Shown one piece after another: positions 53,245 through 62,277 of a stretch of DNA of 64,000 nucleotides. The notes under the pieces are model-generated. The model had not been told where the DNA came from. It searched no databases and saw only the letters and a list, made by a program, of their open reading frames with translations. Source of the DNA: Bacteroidota bacterium (lineage in GTDB: Bacteria > Bacteroidota > Bacteroidia > Cytophagales > Cyclobacteriaceae); assembly GCA_018266055.1 (NCBI GenBank), contig JAFDYT010000008.1, forward strand, positions 450,978 through 514,977. The letters run 5' to 3'. Position 1 is the first letter of the stretch, and the number at the start of each line of letters is the position of its first letter. A program made the translations under genes and the position numbers.

Positions 53245-53277
53245 AAAGCCTGAAGAAATTCAGGCTTTCTTTTTTTG
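53245..53277 (+). terminator. Strong rho-independent terminator after the tRNA-like gene
   Basis: AAAGCCTGAA (53245-53254) pairs perfectly with TTCAGGCTTT (53259-53268) around a GAAA tetraloop, followed by C and seven T. It lies 24 nt past the tRNA-like 3' end, so that locus is probably transcribed rightward and stopped here before the acyl-CoA synthetase gene. Confidence 0.88.
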
Positions 53278-53364
53278 CGCCACGTCAAATCCAAGTTCCA
53301 TATACTTACAAACGATTGCTATTGCCTGTTTTTTTTAGCTATTTGGGCTTTTGATTGTTCTTTT

Positions 53365-55044
53365 ATGAAAGACTTCCCTTGGTTTAAGAAATATCCGGCT
53401 GGTATTCCCCATGAAATAGGCAAACTTCCTTTCAACTCCTTAGTAGAATTGTATGAAGCAGCCTCAAAAAAATACCATCCCTTGGTGGCATTCGAAAACC
53501 TGGGTGGAAGCCTCACTTTTGGAGAAGTCGATAAGCTTTCCACTGACTTTGCCGCTTATCTTCAGAAAGACCTGGGACTGAAAAAAGGGGAGAGGATCGC
53601 CATACAAATGCCCAACCTGCTACAGTTTCCTGTAGCCTTTATGGGAGCCCTCAAGGCCGGATTAATCGTAGTAAATACCAATCCGTTGTACACTGCTCGC
53701 GAAATGGAGCATCAGTTTAAAGATGCCGGTATCTCGGCCATCGTGATCGTGGCCAATTTTGCTCAGACCCTTCAAACTATTGTCGATAAAATTCCAGCCA
53801 AGCATATTATCGTTACCGAAATGGGCGATCTGGTTGGCGGCTTCAAAGGTTGGATGATCAATTTCGTAGTGAAGAAAGTAAAGAAGCTGGTGCCGGAGTA
53901 CAACATTCCGAAGGCCGTGGCATTCAAGGATGCCATGAAGAAAGGCGCACAACTCACTCTTGATAAGCCGAAAATTGATGTGGAAGACCTGGCGGTACTG
54001 CAATATACCGGTGGCACTACGGGCATTTCGAAAGGAGCTCAATTATCACATCGCAACTTGATTGCGCACAATGAAATGATTGCCTTGTGGTTTAAGCCAT
54101 TACTCACCGAGAAGCAGCAGGAGATCGTCATCACGGCATTGCCGATGTATCACATCTTTGCCTTGTCGGTAAATCTTACCCTGATGTATCATAGCGGGTT
54201 GAAGAACATTCTGATTACCAACCCCCGCGATATGGAGGGTTTCATGAAAGAACTCAAGAAGCACAAGTTCTCTATCATCCTTGGCGTAAATACCTTGTTT
54301 AATGGAATGTTGCATCATCCCAAATTCGCGACGCTTGATTTCTCTCATCTGAAAGGAGCTGTTGGCGGAGGTATGGCGGTGCAAGATGCGGTGGCCATCA
54401 AGTGGCAGGAAATGACGAAGAGCCCGCTGGTGGAAGGTTATGGGTTGAGCGAGACATCGCCCGTATTGTGTTGCAACCCGCTGGATGGAAATCAGAAACG
54501 TGGTACCATTGGGTTGCCCATGCCAAGCACCGAGGTGGCAATCTTCGACGACGATGGAAATATGCTCGTCCAAGGCGAAACCGGCGAAATATGTGCGCGT
54601 GGCCCGCAAGTAATGCGAGGCTATTGGGAGAAAGACAACGCTGGTGTTTTCTTTAACAACGAATGGTTTCGCACCGGCGACATTGGCTTTCAGGATGCTG
54701 AAGGATTCTTCAAGATTGTTGATCGCAAGAAAGATATGATTAAAGTGTCGGGCTTCAATGTGTTCCCGAATGAAATCGAAAATGTAATTGCATCGCATCC
54801 CAAAGTTCTGGAAGTGGCCGCCATCGGTGTGCCCGATGCCAAATCGGGTGAAGTAATTAAAGTGTTTATCGTAAAAAAGGATGCAAGCCTTACAGAAGAA
54901 GAATTAAAAAAATTCTGCCACGAAAACATGACCAATTACAAAGTGCCGCGGCATTTTGAGTTCCGTACAGACCTGCCCAAGACCAACGTCGGTAAAATTC
55001 TACGAAGAGTGCTCAAAGACGAAGAGTCGGCAAAAGCAGCGTAA
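53365..55044 (+). CDS. fadD: Long-chain fatty acid-CoA ligase
   Basis: 559 residues from ATG 53365; a start at 53275 would begin next to the terminator and add 30 residues foreign to the family. AMP-binding motifs: LQYTGGTTGISKGA, EGYGLSETSPVL, WFRTGDIG and the C-terminal KTNVGKILRR with the adenylation Lys. PWFKKYPAGIPHEI is a typical FadD start. It activates fatty acids as acyl-CoA through acyl-AMP for degradation or lipid synthesis. Confidence 0.94.
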   Translation: MKDFPWFKKYPAGIPHEIGKLPFNSLVELYEAASKKYHPLVAFENLGGSLTFGEVDKLSTDFAAYLQKDLGLKKGERIAIQMPNLLQFPVAFMGALKAGLIVVNTNPLYTAREMEHQFKDAGISAIVIVANFAQTLQTIVDKIPAKHIIVTEMGDLVGGFKGWMINFVVKKVKKLVPEYNIPKAVAFKDAMKKGAQLTLDKPKIDVEDLAVLQYTGGTTGISKGAQLSHRNLIAHNEMIALWFKPLLTEKQQEIVITALPMYHIFALSVNLTLMYHSGLKNILITNPRDMEGFMKELKKHKFSIILGVNTLFNGMLHHPKFATLDFSHLKGAVGGGMAVQDAVAIKWQEMTKSPLVEGYGLSETSPVLCCNPLDGNQKRGTIGLPMPSTEVAIFDDDGNMLVQGETGEICARGPQVMRGYWEKDNAGVFFNNEWFRTGDIGFQDAEGFFKIVDRKKDMIKVSGFNVFPNEIENVIASHPKVLEVAAIGVPDAKSGEVIKVFIVKKDASLTEEELKKFCHENMTNYKVPRHFEFRTDLPKTNVGKILRRVLKDEESAKAA

Positions 55045-55072
55045 CTTTTTTTAACCACTAATTATACCCTCA

Positions 55073-56167
55073 ATGAAGAAGTATTTTTTTATCTGTCTCT
55101 TATTCGTTCCTGTGTTGTTTTCTTTTGACAAAAAAGAAAAGAGGAGCGTCAATGTGCCCGAAGATTCTGTGCTGTACGGACGGGAAAAACACTTTAAGAA
55201 CATCAAGCAACTAACCTTTGGCGCCGATAACGCCGAAGCCTATTGGAGTTTTGACGGGAAGTATTTTTCATTTCAATCCAATAATAAGGAGTGGGGAAGC
55301 AACTGCGATCAGATTTTCTATATGTCGGCCAATGGAATGGATCTGAGTAACGGTAAGAAGCCTCAGCGGATCAGTACAGGTATGGGGCGAACCACATGCT
55401 CATTCTTCATGCCTAACGGCAAATCTGTGTTGTATGCATCCACTCACCTTGGTGGGAAAGATTGTCCGCAGGATGTGGAGCGCAAACCCGGCGCCAAGTA
55501 TTTGTGGCCAGTGTATGATACCTACGACATCTTTGTGGCTGACCTGAAAGGCAACATCATCAAGCAGCTTACCAACACACCCGGCTATGATGCCGAAGCC
55601 ACCATTTCTCCTAAAAAAGACAAGATCGTTTTCACCTCCACACGCAATGGCGACCTGGATTTGTACACCATGGATATTGATGGTAAAAATGTAAAACAGA
55701 TTACCCACGAAATCGGCTATGACGGTGGTGCATTCTTTTCGCCTGATGGAAAGAAAATAGTTTTCAGAGCATCGCGGTTCAAAACAGAAGAGGAGAAAAA
55801 GGAATACCTCGATTATCTGAAACAAGGCTTGGTAGCACCCACGGCCATGGAGATTTTTACGTCCAACGTCGATGGCTCTGACCTCAAACAATTAACTCAT
55901 TTAGGCAAAGCCAACTGGGCGCCATTCTATCATCCTTCCGGCAAGAAAATTATTTTCAGCTCTAATCATAAAGGCAAGCGTGGTTTTGAATTCAACCTTT
56001 TCATGATGAATGAAGATGGCTCAGGGTTAGAACAAATCAGCTACGACAAGGTATTTGATTCATTTCCGATGTTTTCACCCGACGGAAAGAAGATTATTTT
56101 TTCATCGAATCGAAACAATGGAGGCACACACAATACCAACCTATTTGTAGCGGATTGGGTGGATTGA
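55073..56167 (+). CDS. Secreted TolB-like beta-propeller protein (PD40 repeats)
   Basis: 364 residues. A signal peptide (MKKYFFICLLFVPVLFSF) precedes several WD40-like PD40 blades: YWSFDGKYFSFQSN, FMPNGKSVLYAS, TISPKKDKIVFTSTRNGD, FFSPDGKKIVFRAS, YHPSGKKIIFSSNHKG, FSPDGKKIIFSSNR. About six blades, a periplasmic propeller like TolB without its N-terminal domain. Likely a binding or scaffolding protein; no catalytic motif seen. Confidence 0.88.
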   Translation: MKKYFFICLLFVPVLFSFDKKEKRSVNVPEDSVLYGREKHFKNIKQLTFGADNAEAYWSFDGKYFSFQSNNKEWGSNCDQIFYMSANGMDLSNGKKPQRISTGMGRTTCSFFMPNGKSVLYASTHLGGKDCPQDVERKPGAKYLWPVYDTYDIFVADLKGNIIKQLTNTPGYDAEATISPKKDKIVFTSTRNGDLDLYTMDIDGKNVKQITHEIGYDGGAFFSPDGKKIVFRASRFKTEEEKKEYLDYLKQGLVAPTAMEIFTSNVDGSDLKQLTHLGKANWAPFYHPSGKKIIFSSNHKGKRGFEFNLFMMNEDGSGLEQISYDKVFDSFPMFSPDGKKIIFSSNRNNGGTHNTNLFVADWVD

Positions 56168-56220
56168 AGTGATGCTGAAACAAACTTTGTCTGAACGGGG
56201 AAATTTTTAAAAGCCCAGGC

Positions 56221-57708
56221 ATGAAAACTATTTTTAGAGCTGCGCTCTGCTTCATACTGGCCTGTTCTCCTGCTGCTGTTAAAGGTCAGCTCAGCAAGGT
56301 CTATGATGTTGTGTTGAGCGGAGGCCGTGTTATCGATCCTGAGACCAAGCTCGATGGAATACGCAACATCGGAATAGTCGGAAATAGAATAGCAGCCATA
56401 TCTGTTGAACCGCTTCGCGGGAAAGAAATTATAGACGTGACTGGATTAGTGGTAGCTCCTGGTTTTATAGATCTCCACGTGCACGGACGAAGTAATAAAG
56501 AGCAAGAGTATCAGCTGCACGACGGAATTACTACTGCCCTCGAACTTGAATGGGGAATTGAGCACCTGAAAGAGTGGTATGCTTCCCGAACGTCCAAGGC
56601 GCTGATAAACTATGGTGCCAGTGTATGCTGGCCGTTTGAGCGATTTCGCTCGATGGACAAGTATAAAAATGGAGTAGAGCATCTAAGGCAGGTTACACTG
56701 AAAGGTGAGTCAAAGCTCGAGACACTATTCAATGTTATTGGTCCATCGTATGCAGATACACCAACTTCCGAGGAAAACAGTATTACGCTTAGTAATATCC
56801 GTAAGTCATTGGAAGACGGAGGAATAGGCATCGGAGTACCAATTGGCTATTTGCCTAAAACTAACCCAGAGGAAACATTCAGAGTCTATCAATTGGCCGG
56901 CGAACTTAATGCGCTGATCTTTTCGCACGTAAGGGAGCCAGGACTGATCAGCATTCATGAGGCTATTGCAAATGCTGCGGTTACCGGCGCACCACTGCAT
57001 CTTGTTCACATCAACTCTATGTCACTCGGCAAAATTCGTGTAGCACTCGAGTTGATCCAGGCGGCTAACAAAAAGGGCATTGACGTGAGCACAGAATTGT
57101 ATCCTTACACGGCAGCCTCAACCTTGATTCAAAGCGCCGTATTCAACGAAGGATGGCAGGAAAAGCTCGGCATGACGTACGGTGATCTGCAATGGGTTGC
57201 TACCGGCGAACGACTTACCAAAGAAACTTTTGATAAATATCGTGTGTCAGGCGGAGCAGCCATTATGCACATGATGAAACCTGAATGGATCAACACAGGC
57301 GTTTCGGCTCCAGGTGTAATGATTGCCTCGGATGGAATGCCATTTTCCGCACTGGCTCACCCACGAACAGCCGGAACTTTTTGCCGCGTACTAGGTAAAT
57401 ACGTGAGGGAAGACAAAGTGATTGATCTGCCCACAGCCATTGAGAAGATGACACTTTTACCAGCGAAACGATTGGAGGGAATATCGCCGCCGATGCATCG
57501 CAAAGGAAGGATACAGGTTGGAGCTGATGCCGATATTACTATTTTTAACGCTTCAACAGTCATCGACAAAGCAACTTTTGAGAAAGGACTTGAGTTTTCT
57601 CAGGGAATTGAATTTGTTATGGTGAATGGTGTATTTGTGCTGAGGAAAGGAAAAACTGTGAATGAAGTGTTTCCCGGTCAGCCTGTTTTTGGAAAGTTTA
57701 AGAAATAG
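56221..57708 (+). CDS. Secreted amidohydrolase, N-acyl-D-amino-acid deacylase-like
   Basis: 495 residues. A signal peptide (MKTIFRAALCFILACSPAAVKGQ) makes this periplasmic, unlike most family members. Metal-binding motif DLHVHG replaces the more common DxHxH, with FSHVREPG, LHLVHINSMS and IASDGMPFSALAHPRTAGTF as the later metal and catalytic blocks. The closing HRKGRIQVGADADITIFN is shared by D-aminoacylases and dihydroorotase-like enzymes. The substrate is unknown. A cupin gene follows after 14 bases. Confidence 0.85.
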   Translation: MKTIFRAALCFILACSPAAVKGQLSKVYDVVLSGGRVIDPETKLDGIRNIGIVGNRIAAISVEPLRGKEIIDVTGLVVAPGFIDLHVHGRSNKEQEYQLHDGITTALELEWGIEHLKEWYASRTSKALINYGASVCWPFERFRSMDKYKNGVEHLRQVTLKGESKLETLFNVIGPSYADTPTSEENSITLSNIRKSLEDGGIGIGVPIGYLPKTNPEETFRVYQLAGELNALIFSHVREPGLISIHEAIANAAVTGAPLHLVHINSMSLGKIRVALELIQAANKKGIDVSTELYPYTAASTLIQSAVFNEGWQEKLGMTYGDLQWVATGERLTKETFDKYRVSGGAAIMHMMKPEWINTGVSAPGVMIASDGMPFSALAHPRTAGTFCRVLGKYVREDKVIDLPTAIEKMTLLPAKRLEGISPPMHRKGRIQVGADADITIFNASTVIDKATFEKGLEFSQGIEFVMVNGVFVLRKGKTVNEVFPGQPVFGKFKK

Positions 57709-57722
57709 AAAAAATAATAATC

Positions 57723-58244
57723 ATGATTAATATCGATTTTTCGTTGAAGGCCTCAAAAGCTCAAGTGATGAAAGCTGTAGAGAGTTACCTGTCAGAAGTG
57801 GAGCTTTCAGTTGCATCACACGATTTCTCCCGCCCTTGGGGAGGTTTTTTCGTAATCGACGAAACTCAGGCCGACCGATTTATCAAATTGTATTTTCCAC
57901 ATCTTCAGGCTAAGGACCTGACCATTTCAGGAAAACTCAGCCCGAAGATCTTAATTGTGGAGCCTGGCCAGCGTTTATCGTGGCAGTACCATCACCGTCG
58001 CGCTGAGATATGGAAGCTGGTGGGCGGTGTAGCCGGTGTTGTCACCAGCCATACAGATGTGCAAGGAGAAGTAAAGAAACTCTCCATCGGAGAAATAATT
58101 CAACTGAAGCAAGGTCAACGGCATCGGCTTATAGGCTTGGCTGAGGGTTGGGGCATGATTGCCGAAATTTGGCAGCACACAGACGCCAACAAACCATCTG
58201 ACGAAGATGACATCGTCAGAGTTCAGGATGATTTTGGAAGGTAA
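57723..58244 (+). CDS. Cupin protein, type II phosphomannose isomerase-like
   Basis: 173 residues. SRPWGGFFVID begins the domain, and KILIVEPGQRLSWQYHHRRAE split at LSWQYHHRRAEIWKLVGG holds the cupin metal-binding histidines, with IIQLKQGQRHRLIG as the second motif and DEDDIVRVQDDFGR as the end. This is the layout of the C-terminal isomerase domain of bifunctional ManC/ManA-type proteins standing alone. It may interconvert mannose-6-phosphate and fructose-6-phosphate or act on another sugar. Confidence 0.82.
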   Translation: MINIDFSLKASKAQVMKAVESYLSEVELSVASHDFSRPWGGFFVIDETQADRFIKLYFPHLQAKDLTISGKLSPKILIVEPGQRLSWQYHHRRAEIWKLVGGVAGVVTSHTDVQGEVKKLSIGEIIQLKQGQRHRLIGLAEGWGMIAEIWQHTDANKPSDEDDIVRVQDDFGR

Positions 58245-58362
58245 TTCATCCTTACACTTGACAAAGGACAATTTTATCGCTTAATTCTGTTCAAGAATTC
58301 TATTAAAATAACCTCCCGCTATTCTGGTGTTAGCTATTTTCGTTTTATATCGTCATTCGATT

Positions 58363-58376
58363 TACGATTAATCGTA
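58363..58376. promoter_or_regulatory. Perfect 14-bp palindrome upstream of an outer-membrane protein gene
   Basis: TACGATTAATCGTA is fully self-complementary. It lies 15 nt before a TAnnTTTG box, covering roughly the -33 region, where a dimeric regulator would interfere with or recruit polymerase. A candidate operator; the cognate factor is unknown. Confidence 0.4.
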
Positions 58377-58391
58377 GAATTAAGGCTTCCC

Positions 58392-58399
58392 TATTTTTG
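58392..58399 (+). promoter_or_regulatory. -7 box (TATTTTTG) for the outer-membrane barrel gene
   Basis: Exact TAnnTTTG match 94 nt before the start codon, predicting a leader of about 85 nt. The -33 region is occupied by the palindrome rather than a clear TTTG. The rest of the 249-nt gap before it shows no gene. Confidence 0.45.
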
Positions 58400-58436
58400 A
58401 AAATGCGTAAGGACGCCTTTTTAAACACTTTTTGAA

Positions 58437-58455
58437 TTGGCACAGTAAATGCCAA
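58437..58455 (+). promoter_or_regulatory. Leader hairpin of the outer-membrane barrel mRNA
   Basis: TTGGCA (58437-58442) and TGCCAA (58450-58455) make a perfect 6-bp stem with a 7-nt loop, 38 nt before the start codon. A smaller GCGT/ACGC hairpin followed by a T-run precedes it around 58404-58421. The leader could affect mRNA stability or translation, as in many abundant porin mRNAs. Confidence 0.4.
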
Positions 58456-58493
58456 GCCATTTGTAGATTTTTTAAACCTAAATAATTTACAAA

Positions 58494-59087
58494 ATGAAAA
58501 AAGTGTTAGTAGTTCTCAGTCTCGTTCTTGTGATCGCGTTGAATGTCAATGCACAGGATTACAAAAAATTCAAAGTAGGCGTTGGCCTTGGGTATGGCGC
58601 AGCGTCTGGAAGTGGTTCTAAGGGTGGATTAATTTTTACTATTGAACCAGCCTACCGTCTCAGCGATAATTTTTCGTTGGGTCTGCGCATGGAGAGTGCT
58701 CTCCTTACGCGTGGGTATTCAGAGAGTATATCCGGAGGCTCTTTTGATGTAGCAGCCATTGGATCTTATACCTTGAATGGTCAGTACTACCTGAGTAAGA
58801 GTGGCTTTCGTCCGTTCGTTGGTGCTGGCTTAGGGATTTATTCCTTGGCGGCCGTTTCGGCTACAGCAAGCGGTGGCGGTGTTTCTGTTACAGCGGATGT
58901 AGCTGCTGCAGAATCGAAGATTGGTTTTTATCCTCGCGTTGGCTTTGATGCCGGCCACTTCACCATGTCGCTCGATTATAACTTAGTGTCGGCTACTAAG
59001 GTTGATGCTCAGCTTGGGGGAGGTGAGTTTAAAAACAATTATCTCGGCGTGCGCCTTGGATTCTTCCTTGGCGGAGGGAAGAAATAA
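58494..59087 (+). CDS. Outer-membrane beta-barrel protein (porin/OmpW-like)
   Basis: 197 residues. A signal peptide (MKKVLVVLSLVLVIALNVNAQ) is followed by about eight amphipathic strands: FKVGVGLGYGAASGSG, GLIFTIEPAYRLSDNFSLGL split over strands, FRPFVGAGLGIYSL, FYPRVGFDAGHFTMSLDYNL and LGVRLGFFLGGG at the end. This is the small eight-stranded OMP_b-brl fold. Its mRNA leader has several palindromes and the gene ends at a good terminator. Function unknown, probably structural or a narrow pore. Confidence 0.87.
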   Translation: MKKVLVVLSLVLVIALNVNAQDYKKFKVGVGLGYGAASGSGSKGGLIFTIEPAYRLSDNFSLGLRMESALLTRGYSESISGGSFDVAAIGSYTLNGQYYLSKSGFRPFVGAGLGIYSLAAVSATASGGGVSVTADVAAAESKIGFYPRVGFDAGHFTMSLDYNLVSATKVDAQLGGGEFKNNYLGVRLGFFLGGGKK

Positions 59088-59109
59088 CCTGTCGTTTGTT
59101 TAAGTGTTG

Positions 59110-59135
59110 GGGGCTTCGCAAGGAGCCCCTTTTTT
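59110..59135 (+). terminator. Rho-independent terminator
   Basis: GGGGCT (59110-59115) pairs with AGCCCC (59124-59129) around an 8-nt loop and is followed by six T. It closes the single-gene unit of the outer-membrane barrel gene, 23 nt past its stop. Confidence 0.88.
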
Positions 59136-59209
59136 ATTCTATTTATGATCCAAACCAGCTGGTCACATTTTCATTATTATAGCTCGTATTTTTCTTTTAA
59201 TTTGTGGCG

Positions 59210-60262
59210 ATGAAAACTATCAAAGGACCGGCCATTTTCCTCGCTCAGTTTTTAGGCGACGAAGCGCCATTCAATAACCTAAAATCAATTTGCAAGTGGG
59301 CAGCTTCTCATGGTTTTGTTGGCGTGCAGATTCCATCGTGGGACGCTCGCGCGATTGATCTTAAAAAAGCAGCAGAGAGTAAGGACTACGCCGATGAGAT
59401 CAAAGGTATAGTAGAATCTTGCGGACTACAGATCACAGAACTTTCCACTCACTTGCAGGGACAATTGGTAGCGGTTCATCCGGCTTACGATATTATGTTC
59501 GATGGGTTTGCTCCTAAAAGTGTGCATGGCAAGCCGAAGGAAAGAACTGCTTGGGCGGTTGATCAATTGAAGCTGGCGGCTAAGGCAAGTAAAAATCTTG
59601 GCTTAAATGCTCACGCAACTTTTTCTGGTGCGCTGATGTGGCATACGGTGTATCCATGGCCTCAACGGCCCGCTGGCTTGGTGGAAGATGGATTTAAAGA
59701 ATTGGCCAAACGATGGCTACCGATTCTCAACGCCTTTGATAAAGTAGGTGTAGATGTTTGCTATGAAATTCACCCTGGTGAGGATCTTCATGATGGGATC
59801 ACCTTCGAGCGTTTTTGGGAAGCTACCGGCAAGCACACTCGTGCCAATATTCTTTACGACCCTAGCCATTTTGTACTCCAGCAACTCGACTACCTTCAAT
59901 ACATTGATTTCTATCATTCTTTCATTAAGATGTTTCACGTAAAGGATGCCGAGTTTAATCCCACAGGTAAGAGCGGCGTGTACGGAGGTTTTCAGGATTG
60001 GGTAAATCGCCCGGGACGTTTCCGCTCGGTTGGAGATGGACAAGTAGATTTTAAATCCATTTTTTCTAAGCTCGCACAATACGGCTACGATGGTTGGGCC
60101 GTGCTCGAGTGGGAGTGCTGCATCAAACACCCTGAGCAAGGCGCTAAAGAAGGCGCTGAAAGAATCAAAGAGTATATAATTAAGGTAACTGAAAAAGCTT
60201 TCGATGACTTTGCTTCTACTGGAAAGAATCCCAAACTCAATAAACAGATTTTAGGCATTTAA
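59210..60262 (+). CDS. Sugar phosphate isomerase/epimerase (TIM barrel, AP-endonuclease-2 fold)
   Basis: 350 residues from ATG 59210; a GTG at 59204 would add two. Strands and metal ligands of the xylose-isomerase-like TIM barrel are visible: FVGVQIPSWDA, CGLQITELSTHLQGQLVA, VCYEIHPGEDLHDG, NILYDPSHFVLQQLDY, MFHVKDAEF and WAVLEWECCIKHP, giving Glu, Asp, His and Glu ligands. Members interconvert sugars or inositols such as 2-keto-myo-inositol. No signal peptide. Substrate unknown. Confidence 0.9.
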   Translation: MKTIKGPAIFLAQFLGDEAPFNNLKSICKWAASHGFVGVQIPSWDARAIDLKKAAESKDYADEIKGIVESCGLQITELSTHLQGQLVAVHPAYDIMFDGFAPKSVHGKPKERTAWAVDQLKLAAKASKNLGLNAHATFSGALMWHTVYPWPQRPAGLVEDGFKELAKRWLPILNAFDKVGVDVCYEIHPGEDLHDGITFERFWEATGKHTRANILYDPSHFVLQQLDYLQYIDFYHSFIKMFHVKDAEFNPTGKSGVYGGFQDWVNRPGRFRSVGDGQVDFKSIFSKLAQYGYDGWAVLEWECCIKHPEQGAKEGAERIKEYIIKVTEKAFDDFASTGKNPKLNKQILGI

Positions 60263-60280
60263 CTTTGTAACAATTAAACT

Positions 60281-60691
60281 ATGAAAAAAATATACACTAT
60301 TGCTCTGGCTGCATCGCTCACCTTTTTGATTTTCTCTTGTGGTTCGAAAAAAGAGAAAACCAATGTTGAAGATTATGGAACTCCAAAGGAAGAAGTCGCG
60401 GTTCCAAGCAACAGCGAAGCAATTGCACAAGGTGAATCGCTGGTGAAAGCCAATGATTGCAAGACCTGTCATCATCCTACCAACAAGATTATTGGTCCTG
60501 CTCATACCGATGTGGCCAAAAAGTATGAATTCACTGAGGCTAATGTAAAAATGCTCGCCGAAAAAATTATCAAAGGAGGTTCAGGGGTATGGGGCCAAAT
60601 TCCAATGACGCCGCATCCGGACATCACCGAGGCTGACGCTGAAAAAATGGCTCGCTATGTTCTCTCTCTCGATGGAGAAAAAGAACATTGA
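60281..60691 (+). CDS. Lipoprotein c-type cytochrome (small, monohaem)
   Basis: 136 residues. The signal peptide ends in a lipobox with Cys20 (LIFSCGSKK), so it is membrane-anchored. Haem binds at Cys60-xx-Cys63-His64 (NDCKTCHHP), and Met109 in GQIPMTPHP is the likely second axial ligand, as in cytochrome c-551/552. A flexible acidic linker separates anchor and domain. Probable electron carrier of the respiratory chain. The gene follows the isomerase by 18 bases. Confidence 0.92.
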   Translation: MKKIYTIALAASLTFLIFSCGSKKEKTNVEDYGTPKEEVAVPSNSEAIAQGESLVKANDCKTCHHPTNKIIGPAHTDVAKKYEFTEANVKMLAEKIIKGGSGVWGQIPMTPHPDITEADAEKMARYVLSLDGEKEH

Positions 60692-60806
60692 GATTGATCA
60701 AAGTAGGAGGAGTAAAAGGTTTTGAATACCGTACTCGGTTGCATAAATAAACTTTCCGGGGTGGTATCGATTTGTGATGTCAAGTTTGTATTTTGGGCAT
60801 CACAGC

Positions 60807-62255
60807 ATGAATTCATCACTTTTATTCGAAAACTACCCTCTGCCGGAAGGCATTTGGGATGAAATGTATGCCAGCGGAGATGTAAGGGCTCCATATAGAT
60901 CCATCTATGAGTTCTTACAATCTATTCCGCCGGATGAATTAAACAAAAAGGAGGAACTGGCCCGAAGGCTTTTCATGAGTCAGGGAATCACTTTCACCGT
61001 CTATTCAAGCGGCGAGGGGATTGAAAAGATTTTTCCTTTTGATATTATTCCGCGAATTGTCACTGCTGCTGAGTGGGACTTTATCGAGCGCGGCATTAAG
61101 CAACGCCTCAAAGCCCTCAACCTTTTTCTTAAAGACGTCTATCACGATCAGTTCATCATCAAAGACGGTGTTGTTCCTGCCGATTTGATTTACTCTTGCC
61201 CTCATTACATCCGCGAAATGATGGGCGTGAATGTGCCGCACGACATTTACGTGCATATTGCAGGCATCGATTTAATTCGCGATCACGACGGAACTTTTTA
61301 TATTCTTGAAGATAACCTGCGTACACCGTCGGGAGTGTCGTACATGATCGAAAACAGGGAAATCACCAAGCGAATTTTCCCCGATTTGATTCCGCAAAAT
61401 CATGTGCGCCCGGTGAATCAATACCCCACTATCCTGCATAAAAACCTGGTGGCTCTTTCTCCCCGGCCGGTGGCTAACCCCACGGTAGTGTTGCTTACGC
61501 CAGGCATGTACAATTCTGCTTATTTTGAACATACCACGTTGGCCCGTTTGATGGGAGTGGAGTTGGTGGAGGGGCGCGATCTAGTGGTGGAGAATCATAT
61601 TGTTTATATGAAGACAACCAACGGTCTTCAACAGGTGGATGTGATTTATCGCCGGGTGGACGACGATTATTTGGATCCTTTGGTTTTTAATCCTGCCAGT
61701 GAATTGGGAGTGTCTGGAATTTTATCAGCGTACCGCAAAGGGAATGTGGCGATTGTGAATGCCATAGGCAATGGTGTGGCCGACGACAAGGCCATCTATG
61801 TTTACGTTCCTGAAATGATAAAGTATTACCTCAATGAAGAGCCGCTGCTGAAAAACGTGCCCACGTATCAGCTGAAAAACCCTGATGAAAGCAAGCATGT
61901 GCTTGATAACATTACCAAAATGGTAGTGAAAAAGACAAATGGCTCAGGTGGCTATGGAATGCTTATGGGGCATGAAGCAAGTGATCAGGAAATTGCCGAT
62001 TATAAAAAAGAGATTTTGAAAGATCCGCGCCAATTCATTGCGCAGCCAGTAATCAGTTTATCATCCGCACCGTGTTATATCAACGGCAAAGCAAGACCGC
62101 GCCGCCTCGACTTGCGTCCTTTTGCTTTGTGCGGACCTTCTGGAATTGAAATTGTACCCGGCGGCCTGACACGTGTGGCACTCAAGGAAGGATCGCTCGT
62201 GGTAAATTCTTCGCAGGGCGGTGGAAGTAAAGACACCTGGGTCTTGTCGGTTTGA
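60807..62255 (+). CDS. Circularly permuted ATP-grasp family protein (DUF404/DUF407)
   Basis: 482 residues from ATG 60807; GTG 60774 or ATG 60777 would add 10-11. Family blocks include FPFDIIPRIVTAAEWDFIER split at RIVTAAEWDFIERGIKQRL, ILEDNLRTPSGVSYMIENR, and KKTNGSGGYGMLMG for nucleotide binding. Proposed role, from published gene-neighbourhood studies, is a peptide or amide ligase acting with an alpha-E protein and a transglutaminase-like protease, which are exactly the next two genes. The product is not characterised. Confidence 0.92.
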   Translation: MNSSLLFENYPLPEGIWDEMYASGDVRAPYRSIYEFLQSIPPDELNKKEELARRLFMSQGITFTVYSSGEGIEKIFPFDIIPRIVTAAEWDFIERGIKQRLKALNLFLKDVYHDQFIIKDGVVPADLIYSCPHYIREMMGVNVPHDIYVHIAGIDLIRDHDGTFYILEDNLRTPSGVSYMIENREITKRIFPDLIPQNHVRPVNQYPTILHKNLVALSPRPVANPTVVLLTPGMYNSAYFEHTTLARLMGVELVEGRDLVVENHIVYMKTTNGLQQVDVIYRRVDDDYLDPLVFNPASELGVSGILSAYRKGNVAIVNAIGNGVADDKAIYVYVPEMIKYYLNEEPLLKNVPTYQLKNPDESKHVLDNITKMVVKKTNGSGGYGMLMGHEASDQEIADYKKEILKDPRQFIAQPVISLSSAPCYINGKARPRRLDLRPFALCGPSGIEIVPGGLTRVALKEGSLVVNSSQGGGSKDTWVLSV

Positions 62256-62277
62256 ATTGAATAAAAATAATTGAATA

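Noticed and set aside
53221-53364. Phage or integrative element attachment site at the tRNA 3' end
   Set aside because: No integrase or mobile gene lies nearby and the tRNA 3' segment is not repeated elsewhere in the window as far as I can see.
53275-53365. N-terminal extension of the acyl-CoA synthetase beginning at 53275
   Set aside because: It would start inside the terminator T-run and encodes residues foreign to the family; ATG 53365 begins the conserved sequence.
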